A DNA stretch of 64,000 nt from Spirosoma foliorum. Its GTDB lineage: Bacteria > Bacteroidota > Bacteroidia > Cytophagales > Spirosomataceae. Position 1 is the first letter of the stretch, and each line of letters starts with the position of its first letter. The notes under the pieces were generated by a model. That model did no database searches. It saw only the letters and a program-made list of their open reading frames with translations, and was not told where the DNA came from. Positions 9,533 through 19,063 of this stretch are shown here, piece after piece. Both the position numbers and the translations under genes were made by a program. The DNA is taken from positions 4,601,001-4,665,000 of the forward strand of contig NZ_CP059732.1 of NCBI RefSeq assembly GCF_014117325.1. Reading direction: 5' to 3'.

Positions 9533-11881
9533 ATGAGTATGCGTTATTCCCTGAATCCAAACCGAACGATATTGGGCAATTTAGTTTCCCGGTTTACCCA
9601 CCGTCAGGCAACTACTACTGCCCAGGTGACTGATAAAATGGCAAAAGTTAGTGAGAAAGTAAGCAGTGTAATTGATCAAAGCGATTACCTCAGCCGTGAT
9701 TTAAGCTGGCTTAAATTTAATGAGCGCGTTCTGGATCAGGCTCGTAGCCCACATCGGACGCTCATGGAGCGTCTGAAGTTTCTGGCAATTTCAGCCTCTA
9801 ACCTCGACGAGTTTTTTATGATTCGCGTTGGTAGTCTGTACAACTATCTGGACTACCATAAGCAACGAGTCGATTATTCAGGGCTTCGCGAGGTTCCTTT
9901 CCGTAAAGCTCTGTTTACGGCTGCTCATCAATTTTGCCAGGATCAGCAAACTGTTTTTACAGAACAGTTACTCCCACTTTTTGCCGAAAATGGGCTTCAG
10001 TTAGTTACCTACGATGATCTAAGTGCTGAAGAAAGAGCGGAAGCAACGGACTATTTCGACAAAGCGATTTATCCGACCCTAACACCTATGCTGTATGATT
10101 ATACACATACGTTTCCGGTGCTACTGGCAAAGGTGTTGATTTTCGGTGTGGTTACACAAAGTCCTGATGGAATCGATTTACACAATCAGCGTTCTGACGA
10201 TGATGATGACCGTCAACGCTTATCGTTTGTCCAAATTCCGGCCAACCTGCCACGCTTTCTATCATTTGAACGTGAGGATACCATTTTGTTCCTGCCGATT
10301 GAAGAAATCGTTCGACATAACATTAAAAAACTATACCGAAACGTAGAAATTACCTCAGTAAACTTATTTCGGATAACGCGTAATGGCGATTTTACGCTTG
10401 ATGAAAACGATGACGATGAAGTCGATTTTATTGATGAGGTCCGGCAGAAAATCAAAAATCGGCGCTTAGGTCGTGTTACCCGTGTTGAGGTAGAAACGTA
10501 TGTAAACAGTGCCTCCAGAACGAATTCGCCCTGGATGATCAACCTGCTGAAAAAACGCTGGGAAATTGATGATCTGAACATTTTCGAATCAACTGGCTTA
10601 CTTGACTTTTCAGCCTGCTGGCAAATTATTGGTCATCCTGAGTTTAAAGACGACATGCCTCGCCCGCACGTACCGGTGCCTCCGCTGGGCCTAGTTCGCG
10701 AAAAAACGGATGATATCTTCGAGATAATAAAGCAGCGCGACCTGCTTTTACACCACCCCTACAACAACTTTGAACCTGTACTCCAACTGCTCGAACAATC
10801 GGCAGAAGACCCAAATGTACTGGCTATTAAGATCACGGTTTACAGGCTGGCAAAACGCTCACGCATTACCGAAGCCCTTTTAAAAGCGGCTGAAAATGGT
10901 AAACACGTATCCGTCTTGTTTGAAGTAAAAGCGCGTTTCGACGAAGAGAACAACATCCGGGAAGCCCAGCGATTGCAGAAGGCTGGGTGTTTTGTCATCT
11001 ACGGCATTAGCCGTTTCAAAACACACACCAAGCTGTTGCTGGTCGTTCGTAATGAGGGAAGCCGGGTTGGTCGCTATGCACATATGGCTACGGGTAATTA
11101 CAACGAAGACACCTCCAAGCTCTATACCGATATTGGTTTGCTAACTACAAACGAAACGTATACACACGATATTTCGGAGTTTTTTAATGTTATTACGGGC
11201 CACTCGTTACCTAACGAATACCAATACCTGATTACAGCTCCGCGCGACATGCGCGATCAGTTAGTTCGGTTAATTCGATTAGAAGCAGAAAATGCTAAAC
11301 GCGGCTTACCAAGTGGCATTTGTATAAAGGTTAATTCGCTGGAAGATAAGCTGGTCATTGACGAACTATACAAAGCCTCACAGGCTGGCGTACCCATTCG
11401 TCTAATTGTGCGCAGTATTTGCTGCCTGCGTCCGCACCGGGAAGGTTTGAGTGAACACATTACTGTTCGGTCAATTGTCGGCGACTTTCTAGAACATACA
11501 CGTATTTATTATTTCCATAACAACGGCGATCCTAAAGTATATAGTGGCAGTGCCGATGTAATGGTCCGTAGTTTTGACCGACGAATTGAGTCGTTGTTTT
11601 ACTTAGCAGATACCCGCGTTAAGCAACAGGCTATTCTGATCCTGAAATACAACCTGCTCGACAATGTAAATGCCTACGAGCTAAAAGAAGACGGCGATTT
11701 TCAGAAATGCGAGGTACCTGAAGGTGGTGAGTCATTCAACATCCATCAGCGATTCTTCGATGTTACGGAAAAAGAAGCCCTGGAAGCGCGGTTGTTCGAC
11801 CCAGAAGTTAAGTCAACTGAAGTAGCCAAAATCGAGGAAGAATATCAGGAAGGTGCTGAACGCGCCATTGCGGATATTTAG
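9533..11881 (+). CDS. ppk1: Polyphosphate kinase 1
   Basis: Reversible transfer of the ATP gamma-phosphate to inorganic polyphosphate. The 782 residues carry the N-terminal domain (DYLSRDLSWLKFNERVLDQA near residue 52, followed by NLDEFFMIRVG), the head domain, and two phospholipase D-like catalytic domains. These contain the conserved KITVYRLAKRSRI, the autophosphorylated-histidine region FKTHTKLLLVVR near residue 497, and YAHMATGNYNEDTSKLYTDIG. The C-terminal block YSGSADVMVRSFDRRIE is also typical. About 45 residues precede the family core, so the true start could be one of the later methionines. Terminator-isolated from gyrB. Confidence 0.96.
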   Translation: MSMRYSLNPNRTILGNLVSRFTHRQATTTAQVTDKMAKVSEKVSSVIDQSDYLSRDLSWLKFNERVLDQARSPHRTLMERLKFLAISASNLDEFFMIRVGSLYNYLDYHKQRVDYSGLREVPFRKALFTAAHQFCQDQQTVFTEQLLPLFAENGLQLVTYDDLSAEERAEATDYFDKAIYPTLTPMLYDYTHTFPVLLAKVLIFGVVTQSPDGIDLHNQRSDDDDDRQRLSFVQIPANLPRFLSFEREDTILFLPIEEIVRHNIKKLYRNVEITSVNLFRITRNGDFTLDENDDDEVDFIDEVRQKIKNRRLGRVTRVEVETYVNSASRTNSPWMINLLKKRWEIDDLNIFESTGLLDFSACWQIIGHPEFKDDMPRPHVPVPPLGLVREKTDDIFEIIKQRDLLLHHPYNNFEPVLQLLEQSAEDPNVLAIKITVYRLAKRSRITEALLKAAENGKHVSVLFEVKARFDEENNIREAQRLQKAGCFVIYGISRFKTHTKLLLVVRNEGSRVGRYAHMATGNYNEDTSKLYTDIGLLTTNETYTHDISEFFNVITGHSLPNEYQYLITAPRDMRDQLVRLIRLEAENAKRGLPSGICIKVNSLEDKLVIDELYKASQAGVPIRLIVRSICCLRPHREGLSEHITVRSIVGDFLEHTRIYYFHNNGDPKVYSGSADVMVRSFDRRIESLFYLADTRVKQQAILILKYNLLDNVNAYELKEDGDFQKCEVPEGGESFNIHQRFFDVTEKEALEARLFDPEVKSTEVAKIEEEYQEGAERAIADI

Positions 11882-11975
11882 GTCTTTGCTAAGTTCTGCT
11901 GACAAATCCACTGATTGAACAGCAATACACAAGTAAACTATTATCAATATTTTTATTACTTAAAAATTAATTTCT

Positions 11976-11983
11976 TAGTTTTG
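11976..11983 (+). promoter_or_regulatory. Putative -7 promoter box of the Uma2 gene
   Basis: TAGTTTTG fits TAnnTTTG exactly and ends 21 bases before the ATG at 12005, the same spacing seen at fabH. Confidence 0.6.
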
Positions 11984-12004
11984 CCTCCTCAATAGTTATA
12001 CGGC

Positions 12005-12580
12005 ATGGAATCAATAAGGGTGCATTTACCGGAAGATTTACGAATGAACGATGACGAGTTCACTCGTTTTTGTCAGGACAACCCGGACCTGAAATTTGAG
12101 CGCCGAAAAAACGGTGATATTGTTTTTATGGCAAACACAGGAGGAGAAAGTGGTAATTACAATTTTGAAATAGGTGCTGATTTTGCTATTTGGAACCGAC
12201 AGGCCCGGTTTGGTAAGTTTTTTGATTCGTCGACGGCTTTCCGACTTTCTGATACCTCTATAATGTCACCTGATGTTTCGGCGATCACCCAAAGTCGCTG
12301 GGATGAACTGACACCCGAGCAACGTCGCAAAATTCTACCACTCTGCCCGGACTTTGTACTTGAACTACGCTCACAATCAGATCGCTTGAAGGACTGTTTT
12401 GAGAAAATGGACGACTGGATGGCAAATGGATGTCGACTTGGCTGGCTAATTGACCTCACCAACCAAACGACATACGTTTATCGACCAGGCCAGAAATCAC
12501 AGGAAGTTATTGGTCTCAGCCAGTTGTCGGGCGAAGACGTTTTGCCCGGTTTTGTGCTCGATCTGACGGCGCTCATCTAA
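12005..12580 (+). CDS. Uma2-family (DUF820) protein with PD-(D/E)xK nuclease fold
   Basis: A 191-residue protein of the Uma2/DUF820 family, a restriction-endonuclease-like fold of unproven biological role that is abundant in cyanobacteria and some Bacteroidota. Visible family features are the acidic catalytic triad region: SPDVSAI near residue 86, LCPDFVLELRSQSDRL near 112, then a lysine-containing helix (KDCFEKMDDWMANGCRLGWLID) and YRPGQ. The canonical third element is E-V/I-x-S; here it is ELRSQSD. It stands alone with its own promoter and is followed by a long perfect hairpin. Whether it cuts DNA is unknown. Confidence 0.9.
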   Translation: MESIRVHLPEDLRMNDDEFTRFCQDNPDLKFERRKNGDIVFMANTGGESGNYNFEIGADFAIWNRQARFGKFFDSSTAFRLSDTSIMSPDVSAITQSRWDELTPEQRRKILPLCPDFVLELRSQSDRLKDCFEKMDDWMANGCRLGWLIDLTNQTTYVYRPGQKSQEVIGLSQLSGEDVLPGFVLDLTALI

Positions 12581-12593
12581 GCAGAAGATGGCT

Positions 12594-12648
12594 AATGAAA
12601 ACTGGCTGATTTGACGAATATTATTCGTCAAATCAGCCAGTTTTCATT
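12594..12648 (+). repeat. Perfect 27-bp palindrome after the Uma2 gene
   Basis: Arms 12594-12620 and 12622-12648 are perfectly complementary with a single-base centre. It begins 14 bases after the Uma2 stop and is followed by TTTTG, so it can act as a terminator, but it is far longer than an ordinary one. GGCTnAT occurs twice 14 bases apart in the left arm. Confidence 0.9.
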
Positions 12649-12727
12649 TTGTTACGCTTCGAGTGGATTCGTTAGTGTTCTACTTTTTGTATCTTAGCCC
12701 ACCTAACTGTAATTTCATCATCACTGA

Positions 12728-13969
12728 ATGGATCGTTTTACCGGCCTGATTGGCATCGTTTTAATTCTGGGCATCGCCTATGCCCTCTCTGATAACCGAA
12801 AAGCTATTAATTATCGTACTGTTGGTGTAGGATTAGCCCTTCAATTTGGATTGGCCTTATTTGTGTTAAAAACCGACATCGGCCAACTCCTTTTTCAAAA
12901 GCTTGGCTATTATGTTGACCGGCTTTTGCAAAAAGCTAGTATTGGTGCTGAATTCGTTTTTTCTTCACTCGTCAAAACGGATGTATTAGTTAAAGTCTTT
13001 GGCCCCGGTAACGACTTCATTTTCTTCTTCAAGATTATTCCAACAATTATTTTCGTTGCGGTTCTTGTCAATATTTTCTACCATTTGGGCATTATGCAGC
13101 GCATCGTGGCGGTTATGGCGCGTGCTATGAAATGGCTCATGGGGGTAAGTGGTGCCGAAGCGCTCTCTAACGTAGCTAGTACATTTGTTGGTCAGGTTGA
13201 AGCGCAGATTATGATTAAGCCCTACCTAAATGGCATGACAAACTCTGAGTTGCTTGCCAGCATGACGGGTTCGTTTGCCTGCATAGCCGGTGGTGTGTTA
13301 GCGGTTTATATTTCGCTGGGTGTACCAGCTCCCTATCTATTAGCCGCCAGTATTATGGCCGCTCCTGGCGCATTGGTCATCAGTAAGATTGTCATGCCCG
13401 AAACACAGATTTCAGAAACTCGTGGGACGGTGAAGGTTGAAATCAAGAAAATATACGCGAATCTGCTCGATGCCATTGCTGCCGGAGCTAGCGAAGGGTT
13501 AAAGGTAGGTTTCAACGTTGTTGCCATGTTGATTGGCTTTATTGCACTAATTGCCCTAATCGACAGCCTATTCTTTCGCTTCGGATTCTATATTTTGGGC
13601 ATTGATTACTTAAGTCTGAACTTTCTGTTAGGTAAATTCTTCTCAGTTTTTGCCTGGGCAATGGGCGTACCAGCGAAGGATATTCAGGCCGCAGGATCGC
13701 TGATGGGGACAAAAATGGTCGTCAATGAATTTGTTGCGTATCTGGAACTGATAAAACTTAAGCCCTCACTGGAACCAAAAACAATTGCTATTGTGAGCTT
13801 TGCTTTGTGTGGATTTGCCAACTTCAGCTCTATTGCGATTCAGGTTGGTGGTATCGGCGAATTAGCCCCCAAACGACGTAGTGACCTTGCCAAACTAGGT
13901 TTTAAAGCCTTGATTTGTGGCACACTGGCCAGTTATATGTCGGCTACACTAGCCGGATTACTCCTTTGA
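12728..13969 (+). CDS. nupC: Concentrative nucleoside transporter, NupC/CNT family
   Basis: Inner-membrane cation-coupled nucleoside importer. The 413 residues form about ten hydrophobic segments. Family motifs are visible: the N-terminal LIGIVLILGIAYALSDNRKAINYRTV, SGAEALSNVASTFVGQVEAQIMIKPYL (the conserved G-E-xx-xxxNxFxGQxE-type block), SMTGSFACIAGGVLAVYI, NEFVAYLEL and ALCGFANFSSIAIQVGGIG. The start ATG is preceded by a near-consensus TATCTTAG stretch. Closed by its own terminator. The exact nucleoside preference cannot be read from sequence. Confidence 0.94.
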   Translation: MDRFTGLIGIVLILGIAYALSDNRKAINYRTVGVGLALQFGLALFVLKTDIGQLLFQKLGYYVDRLLQKASIGAEFVFSSLVKTDVLVKVFGPGNDFIFFFKIIPTIIFVAVLVNIFYHLGIMQRIVAVMARAMKWLMGVSGAEALSNVASTFVGQVEAQIMIKPYLNGMTNSELLASMTGSFACIAGGVLAVYISLGVPAPYLLAASIMAAPGALVISKIVMPETQISETRGTVKVEIKKIYANLLDAIAAGASEGLKVGFNVVAMLIGFIALIALIDSLFFRFGFYILGIDYLSLNFLLGKFFSVFAWAMGVPAKDIQAAGSLMGTKMVVNEFVAYLELIKLKPSLEPKTIAIVSFALCGFANFSSIAIQVGGIGELAPKRRSDLAKLGFKALICGTLASYMSATLAGLLL

Positions 13970-13996
13970 TTGTACCGAACTAATCTATATGTTTTC

Positions 13997-14033
13997 GCCC
14001 GGCTCTGATTTGTCAGTAGCCGGGCTTTTTTTT
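13997..14033 (+). terminator. Rho-independent terminator of nupC
   Basis: GCCCGGCT pairs with AGCCGGGC across 13 nt and is followed by eight T residues. Confidence 0.9.
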
Positions 14034-14138
14034 GATTCCTATTTTTTCTTTACATTATTCAACTCTACTTTAGATTCCTGACGTTTTACTATTGTGGTAC
14101 GAATGACGATTAACCATAGCCGCTAAACCCCGTTAAGA

Positions 14139-15821
14139 ATGATTCCGACAAAACTGATTCCACGGACAGCCGAAGCCAGTGAGCCTCCCCTACTCATAAA
14201 ATCATTACTGGCACAATCGCTCAAATACGAACCGCAGCGGGAGATTGTATATCGGGATTTGTTTCGCATGAACTATGTTGAGTTCAACCAGCGCGTTCGT
14301 CAACTAGCTAATGTATTGGCTGAGTTAGACGTTAAAGCTGGTGATACTGTGGCCGTACTTGACTGGGATAGCCATCGGTATCTTGAATGCTTCTTTGGTG
14401 TTACAAGTGTTGGGGCTATTCTACACACCGTAAATGTCCGTCTGTCGCCTGCCCAGATTCTTTATACAATGAATCATGCCGAAGATAAGATCGTCCTGAT
14501 TCATGAAGATTTCCTACCGATTCTGGCTGCCATAAAGGATCAGCTTACAACGGTAGAGAAGTTTATTATACTAAGCGACAAAGTGTATGGCTCTCAGACA
14601 GACTTAAGTGACATACCGAACTATTTTTCCGGTGAATACGAAGCCCTGCTAAAAGGGGCACCATCAGATTATGACTTTCCTGATTTCGACGAAAATACCT
14701 GGGCAACAACCTTCTATACCACAGGTACGACAGGAAATCCAAAAGGAGTTTATTTTTCCCATCGTCAGCTATTTATGCATACCATGGGGCTTCTGGCCTA
14801 CATTATTGGGTATGAAGCGATGCCGTTCAAAGGTACTACAGATGTGTATATGCCTATTACACCCATGTTTCACGTCCATGCGTGGGGATTTCCGTTCCTG
14901 GCAACGATGATGTCGGCAAAACAGGTTTATCCAGGTCGTTACGAACCTGAATTACTACTTAAACTTCTTATTAAAGAAGGAGTTACGCTGTCGCATTGCG
15001 TACCCACTATTCTAAACATGCTAGTAAGTAATCCCGCGGCTCAGAAGTTTCGGGAAAACCTGAGTCGATGGAAAGTGTTAATTGGTGGTTCAGCACTCAC
15101 AAAAGGGCTGGCCCAGACTGCTACTGACTTAGGCATTAGGGTTATGGCTGGTTATGGGATGTCAGAAACAGCCCCCGTTATGGCCGTTGCGTATTTAAAT
15201 GAACAGGAAAAAGAGCTATCTAAAGAAGAGCAGATTGAGTTAAGCACACGAGCAGGCCGCATTTCGCCTTTCATCGAAATGCGATTAATGGACGACGAGG
15301 GCAATTTTGTTCCACACGATGGACATTCACTCGGCGAAATTGTGGCACGCGGCCCCTGGCTCACGCAAGGCTACTATAACGATCCAGAACGTGGAGCCGA
15401 ACTCTGGAAAGGCGGCTGGCTTCATACTGGGGATGTTGCCAGCATCACCCCCGATTATTGGGTTATGATTGCCGACCGAACTAAAGATGTTATTAAAACC
15501 GGGGGTGAATGGGTATCTTCACTGGATATGGAAAACATGCTCTCGCAGGTAGAAGGTGTAGCTGAATCGGCGGTAGTTGGTCTTCCAGATGCGCGTTGGG
15601 GTGAACGGCCTCATGCGCTCATTGTACAGAAACCAGGTTATAACCTCACTGCCGAAGGGATAAAATCTAAATTACAAGCTCAGGTTGACTGTGGTGAACT
15701 TCATAAATGGTACGTTCCAGACCATATTTTATTCGTATCGGAAATACCGAAAACAAGCGTCGGTAAAATTGACAAAAAGCGCATCCGAAGCGAAATGAAA
15801 GAACAAATTTTAGCGTCATAA
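14139..15821 (+). CDS. Acyl-CoA synthetase (AMP-forming, AlkK-like medium/long chain)
   Basis: ATP-dependent activation of a carboxylic acid to its CoA thioester via an acyl-adenylate (ANL superfamily). The 560 residues contain the P-loop FYTTGTTGNPKG near residue 192, MPITPMFHVHAWGFPF, the A5 motif GYGMSETAPV, the A7/A8 motifs WLHTGDVA and DRTKDVIKTGGEWVSS, and the catalytic lysine in KTSVGKIDKK near the C-terminus. The FHVHAWG block is typical of fatty-acyl (AlkK-type) enzymes. The next gene starts after a palindrome and may be cotranscribed. Chain-length preference is not determinable here. Confidence 0.93.
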   Translation: MIPTKLIPRTAEASEPPLLIKSLLAQSLKYEPQREIVYRDLFRMNYVEFNQRVRQLANVLAELDVKAGDTVAVLDWDSHRYLECFFGVTSVGAILHTVNVRLSPAQILYTMNHAEDKIVLIHEDFLPILAAIKDQLTTVEKFIILSDKVYGSQTDLSDIPNYFSGEYEALLKGAPSDYDFPDFDENTWATTFYTTGTTGNPKGVYFSHRQLFMHTMGLLAYIIGYEAMPFKGTTDVYMPITPMFHVHAWGFPFLATMMSAKQVYPGRYEPELLLKLLIKEGVTLSHCVPTILNMLVSNPAAQKFRENLSRWKVLIGGSALTKGLAQTATDLGIRVMAGYGMSETAPVMAVAYLNEQEKELSKEEQIELSTRAGRISPFIEMRLMDDEGNFVPHDGHSLGEIVARGPWLTQGYYNDPERGAELWKGGWLHTGDVASITPDYWVMIADRTKDVIKTGGEWVSSLDMENMLSQVEGVAESAVVGLPDARWGERPHALIVQKPGYNLTAEGIKSKLQAQVDCGELHKWYVPDHILFVSEIPKTSVGKIDKKRIRSEMKEQILAS

Positions 15822-15824
15822 TCG

Positions 15825-15889
15825 AGCCTGGACGGCCACGTCCGGGTAGAATCCCTAGTGTACTTAACCCGGATGTGGCCATCCAGGCT
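15825..15889 (+). repeat. Intergenic palindrome, 23-bp arms
   Basis: Arms 15825-15847 and 15867-15889 pair with two mismatches; AATCG and CGATT flanks extend the stem. It fills the gap between the acyl-CoA synthetase stop and the phosphodiesterase ATG. It is GC-rich, not visibly periodic, and has no T tract. Read in frame, its right arm supplies a false GTG start at 15875. Confidence 0.85.
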
Positions 15890-15895
15890 ACGATT

Positions 15896-16387
15896 ATGAC
15901 ACGTATAGGTCTTTTATCCGATACACACAGCTATCTGGACCCGCAAATTTTCAAACACTTCGATACTTGTGACGAAATATGGCATGCGGGTGATGTAGGG
16001 AATCTCGTTGTCATGGAGCAGTTACGAGCCTTCAAACCCTTACGAATTGTATCAGGCAATATTGATCGCGAAAGCATCGATTTACCCGCTAATCAACGCT
16101 TCGAGCTTGAAAACTTAAGCATCTGGATGACGCATATTGGCGGCTCTCCACCCAAATATAACCCTGTAGTTCGGCCACAACTACAGGCTAATACGCCCGA
16201 TATTTTTATTTGTGGACATTCGCATATTCTCAAAGTCACACGCGATTCAATGATGAAGAATATGCTGTTTATTAATCCAGGAGCGGCTGGCAAAACAGGT
16301 TTTCATGTTATGCGAACTGCCGTACGATTCTCGCTCGATTCGGGGCGAATTTTAGATATGCAGGCCATTGAGTTAGGTAAAAAGTAA
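15896..16387 (+). CDS. Metallophosphoesterase, YfcE/MJ0936 family
   Basis: Small binuclear-metal phosphodiesterase of about 163 residues. Motifs in order: RIGLLSDTHSYLD (metal ligands D9, H11), EIWHAGDVGN, IVSGNID, a histidine in WMTHIG, and FICGHSHILKV followed by INPGAAG. I choose the ATG at 15896, not the GTG at 15875, because the upstream residues are encoded by the palindrome and the family begins M-x-R/K-I-G-L-L-S-D-T-H. Substrate unknown. Ends at a shared bidirectional terminator before the convergent ftsH. Confidence 0.93.
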   Translation: MTRIGLLSDTHSYLDPQIFKHFDTCDEIWHAGDVGNLVVMEQLRAFKPLRIVSGNIDRESIDLPANQRFELENLSIWMTHIGGSPPKYNPVVRPQLQANTPDIFICGHSHILKVTRDSMMKNMLFINPGAAGKTGFHVMRTAVRFSLDSGRILDMQAIELGKK

Positions 16388-16393
16388 TGTAAC

Positions 16394-16427
16394 AAAAAAG
16401 GGTTTCCTGTTCAGGAAACCCTTTTTT
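16394..16427. terminator. Bidirectional terminator between phosphodiesterase and ftsH
   Basis: AAAAAAGGGTTTCCTG pairs with CAGGAAACCCTTTTTT with a very short loop. An A tract on one side and a T tract on the other serve both convergent genes. Confidence 0.92.
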
Positions 16428-16442
16428 ATTACGTTATGAAAC

Positions 16443-18473
16443 TTATATCGGCAGTGACTCAGGCTCTGTTTCAGCAGGCTTGGCTTCCTTACCGATTTCT
16501 TCTTTAACTTCCTCAGCTACACCTTTGTTCTTGTAAGCCTGATAGACGGTTTCACGTTCGAATGGACGTTTCCCGATTAGACGTACCAAATCATTTTGAT
16601 ACAGAATTTCTTTCGAAAGTAATTCCTTAGCAATGATTTCTAAAGCCTCACGGTGATCAGTCAGCAGATCCTTCGTGCGATTGTAGGCGATGTCAACAAT
16701 CTTACGAACTTCTTCGTCAATATGTTTGGCTGTCTCTTCCGAATACGGCTTGTTAAATGCGTAGTCCGATTGCTTCGAATCGTAGAACGATACATTCCCG
16801 ATCTTATCATTCATGCCATACATCGTCACCATACTGTAGGCCAGTTTAGTGATTCGTTCCAGATCGCTCAGAGCGCCCGTCGATACTTTACCGAAAATCA
16901 AATCTTCAGCAGCCCGACCACCTAATGCCATGCACATTTCGTCCATGAGCTGCTCGGTGCGATATAGATATTGCTCACGAGGCAAATACTGCGCGTAACC
17001 AAGAGCAGCTACTCCGCGTGGTACAATCGTAACTTTTACGAGCGGATCAGCATGTTCGAGGAACCAGCCTGCTACAGCGTGACCAGCTTCGTGGTAAGCA
17101 ACGATCTCTTTTTCTTCTGGTGAGATAATCTTGTTTTTCTTTTCCAGACCACCAATTACACGATCCATCGCATCCTGGAAGTCTTTCATATCAACAGCTT
17201 CCTTATCGCTACGAGCGGCAATCAGGGCAGCTTCGTTACATACGTTAGCAATTTCAGCACCAGCGAAACCAGGTGTTTGAGCAGCCAGTTCTCTTGGATC
17301 AACATCTGGCGACAATTTGATTGGCTTCAAATGCACCCGGAAAATAGCTTCCCGACCAATAATATCTGGTTTATCGATACTGATCTGACGATCGAAACGA
17401 CCTGGACGTGATAAAGCCGAATCAAGTACATCGGGGCGGTTTGTTGCAGCCAGAATAATAATACCTGAATCCGTAGCGAAACCATCCATTTCAACCAGTA
17501 ATGAGTTCAACGTATTCTCACGCTCATCGTTTGCGCCGGGCATTGAACCCCGACCCCGTGAACGACCTACCGCATCGATCTCATCAATAAAGATGATACA
17601 AGGCGCTTTTTCTTTCGCTTGTTTAAAGAGGTCGCGGACCCGAGCAGCGCCCACCCCTACAAACATCTCAACAAAGTCAGAACCTGACAACGAGAAGAAG
17701 GGAACACCAGCTTCACCAGCAACAGCTTTCGCCAGGAGTGTTTTACCTGTACCCGGAGGGCCGATTAACAAAGCACCTTTCGGAATTTTAGCGCCTAGTT
17801 TGGTAAACTTGGTCGGGTTCTTCAGGTAATCAACGATTTCTTTGATTTCCTCCTTAGCTTCATCCAGACCAGCGACATCGTTAAAGGTAATTTTTACCTT
17901 ATTATCAGCATCGAACAAAGCAGCTTTCGACTTGCCGATATTGAAAATCTGTCCACCAGGTCCACCTGCGCCCGACATTCGACCCAACAAAAAGTACATA
18001 GCTAGTATCATCACGATCAGGAATCCCCATGTGCTGATAATACTACCAAAGTCACTACGTTGTTCAAATTTATACTCAACCTTCTCATTGGCAGGTACGC
18101 CTTGCTGCATGGCGTCAAGGTCCTTCTTAAAGGTCTCACCAGAAGCTATCTGAAATTGGAAATGGGGGCCATGACCGCTACCGAAATAAGGTTTTTCGGT
18201 AAACATAGACCGGTATTTCGGGCTTTGTGCAGCTTGTTGCGTAAGGGTAACTTCCGCAATCTTATCATTTACGACCACTACTTCGGCTACCTCGTGATCC
18301 TTAACCATAGCTTCAAACCGCTTTTGCGATGTCTCGCGAGTGGCCGAACTTTTGTTAAAGAACGTAATGCCGAGAATGGCGGCAATCAGCAATGCAACAA
18401 TCCAACCCTGAAAGTTAGGCTTACGAGGCCCTCCACGAGGTACTAACGGATTTCTATTATTATTTTCTGCCAT
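16443..18473 (-). CDS. ftsH: ATP-dependent zinc metalloprotease FtsH
   Basis: Membrane-anchored AAA+ protease that degrades misfolded and regulatory membrane and cytosolic proteins. The 676 residues contain TM1 at about 23-39, a periplasmic domain, TM2 near 150-163 and the AAA module with Walker A GPPGTGKT at 238-245. Walker B ([16 protein letters not shown]) and the arginine-finger region [10 protein letters not shown] follow. The zinc site is HEAGH in [20 protein letters not shown], followed by the M41 peptidase domain. The acidic C-terminal tail is typical. The order birA | rsfS-ftsH is common in Bacteroidota. Cotranscription with rsfS is likely. Confidence 0.97.
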   Translation of the reverse strand: MAENNNRNPLVPRGGPRKPNFQGWIVALLIAAILGITFFNKSSATRETSQKRFEAMVKDHEVAEVVVVNDKIAEVTLTQQAAQSPKYRSMFTEKPYFGSGHGPHFQFQIASGETFKKDLDAMQQGVPANEKVEYKFEQRSDFGSIISTWGFLIVMILAMYFLLGRMSGAGGPGGQIFNIGKSKAALFDADNKVKITFNDVAGLDEAKEEIKEIVDYLKNPTKFTKLGAKIPKGALLIGPPGTGKTLLAKAVAGEAGVPFFSLSGSDFVEMFVGVGAARVRDLFKQAKEKAPCIIFIDEIDAVGRSRGRGSMPGANDERENTLNSLLVEMDGFATDSGIIILAATNRPDVLDSALSRPGRFDRQISIDKPDIIGREAIFRVHLKPIKLSPDVDPRELAAQTPGFAGAEIANVCNEAALIAARSDKEAVDMKDFQDAMDRVIGGLEKKNKIISPEEKEIVAYHEAGHAVAGWFLEHADPLVKVTIVPRGVAALGYAQYLPREQYLYRTEQLMDEMCMALGGRAAEDLIFGKVSTGALSDLERITKLAYSMVTMYGMNDKIGNVSFYDSKQSDYAFNKPYSEETAKHIDEEVRKIVDIAYNRTKDLLTDHREALEIIAKELLSKEILYQNDLVRLIGKRPFERETVYQAYKNKGVAEEVKEEIGKEAKPAETEPESLPI

Positions 18474-18611
18474 TTCTTCAGGTTATGCAAACAGATTTTC
18501 AACAAGTAACACCGTTTTTCAATTGAATGTTTCTTTCTCGAAACGGTTAGGACAGACGGTTAATCAGGCCTATAAGCGGCCCAAATTAAGCCATAGTTAA
18601 CTAATCTTAAG

Positions 18612-19008
18612 TTAGGAAGCCACTGTTAGTTCATTATCTTCAATCAAATGAATTTCAGCATCTCCCCACAGTTGTTCAAGATCGTAGAATGACCGGCGCT
18701 CTTTTTTTGAATACGTGGGCAACAACGTCTACGTAATCCAGCAAAATCCACTCCCGATTCAATTTACCTTCTTTATGCCAGGGATCTTGTTTACTGGCTT
18801 TATAAACCTCTTCTTCAATAGACGTTGAGATGGCGTCAATCTGCGTGTCGGAATTACCCGAACAAATGACAAAATAATCGCAGATGGCGTTTTTAACGTT
18901 GCGCAAGTCCATTACTACAATGTCATGCCCTTTTTTTTCCTGCATTCCGCGAACAACAAAATCACGTATTTGCTCAGCGGTAAACTCTTTATTGTTGTTA
19001 ATTCTCAT
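18612..19008 (-). CDS. rsfS: Ribosomal silencing factor RsfS, split by a frameshift in an A7 tract
   Basis: RsfS (YbeB/Iojap) binds ribosomal protein uL14 and blocks subunit joining in starvation. The in-frame product (19008 to 18676, 110 residues) has the family core DIVVMDLRNVKNAICDYFVICSGNSD and REWILLDYVDVVAHVFKK, but then ends in APVILRS. The expected C-terminus lies in the +1 frame right after the seven A residues (plus-strand T run at 18702-18708). It reads ERRSFYDLEQLWGDAEI and continues IHLIEDNELTVAS to a TAA at 18612-18614. This aligns with the SRRLYELEKLW end of the E. coli protein. One A fewer restores a protein of about 131 residues. It may be a sequencing error, a real mutation or slippage. 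Lies upstream of ftsH. Confidence 0.9.
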
Positions 19009-19063
19009 GCTTTCAGTTTAACATTGTCATGCCAACCAGCGGGTACTTTCTCTAAAGGACGTA

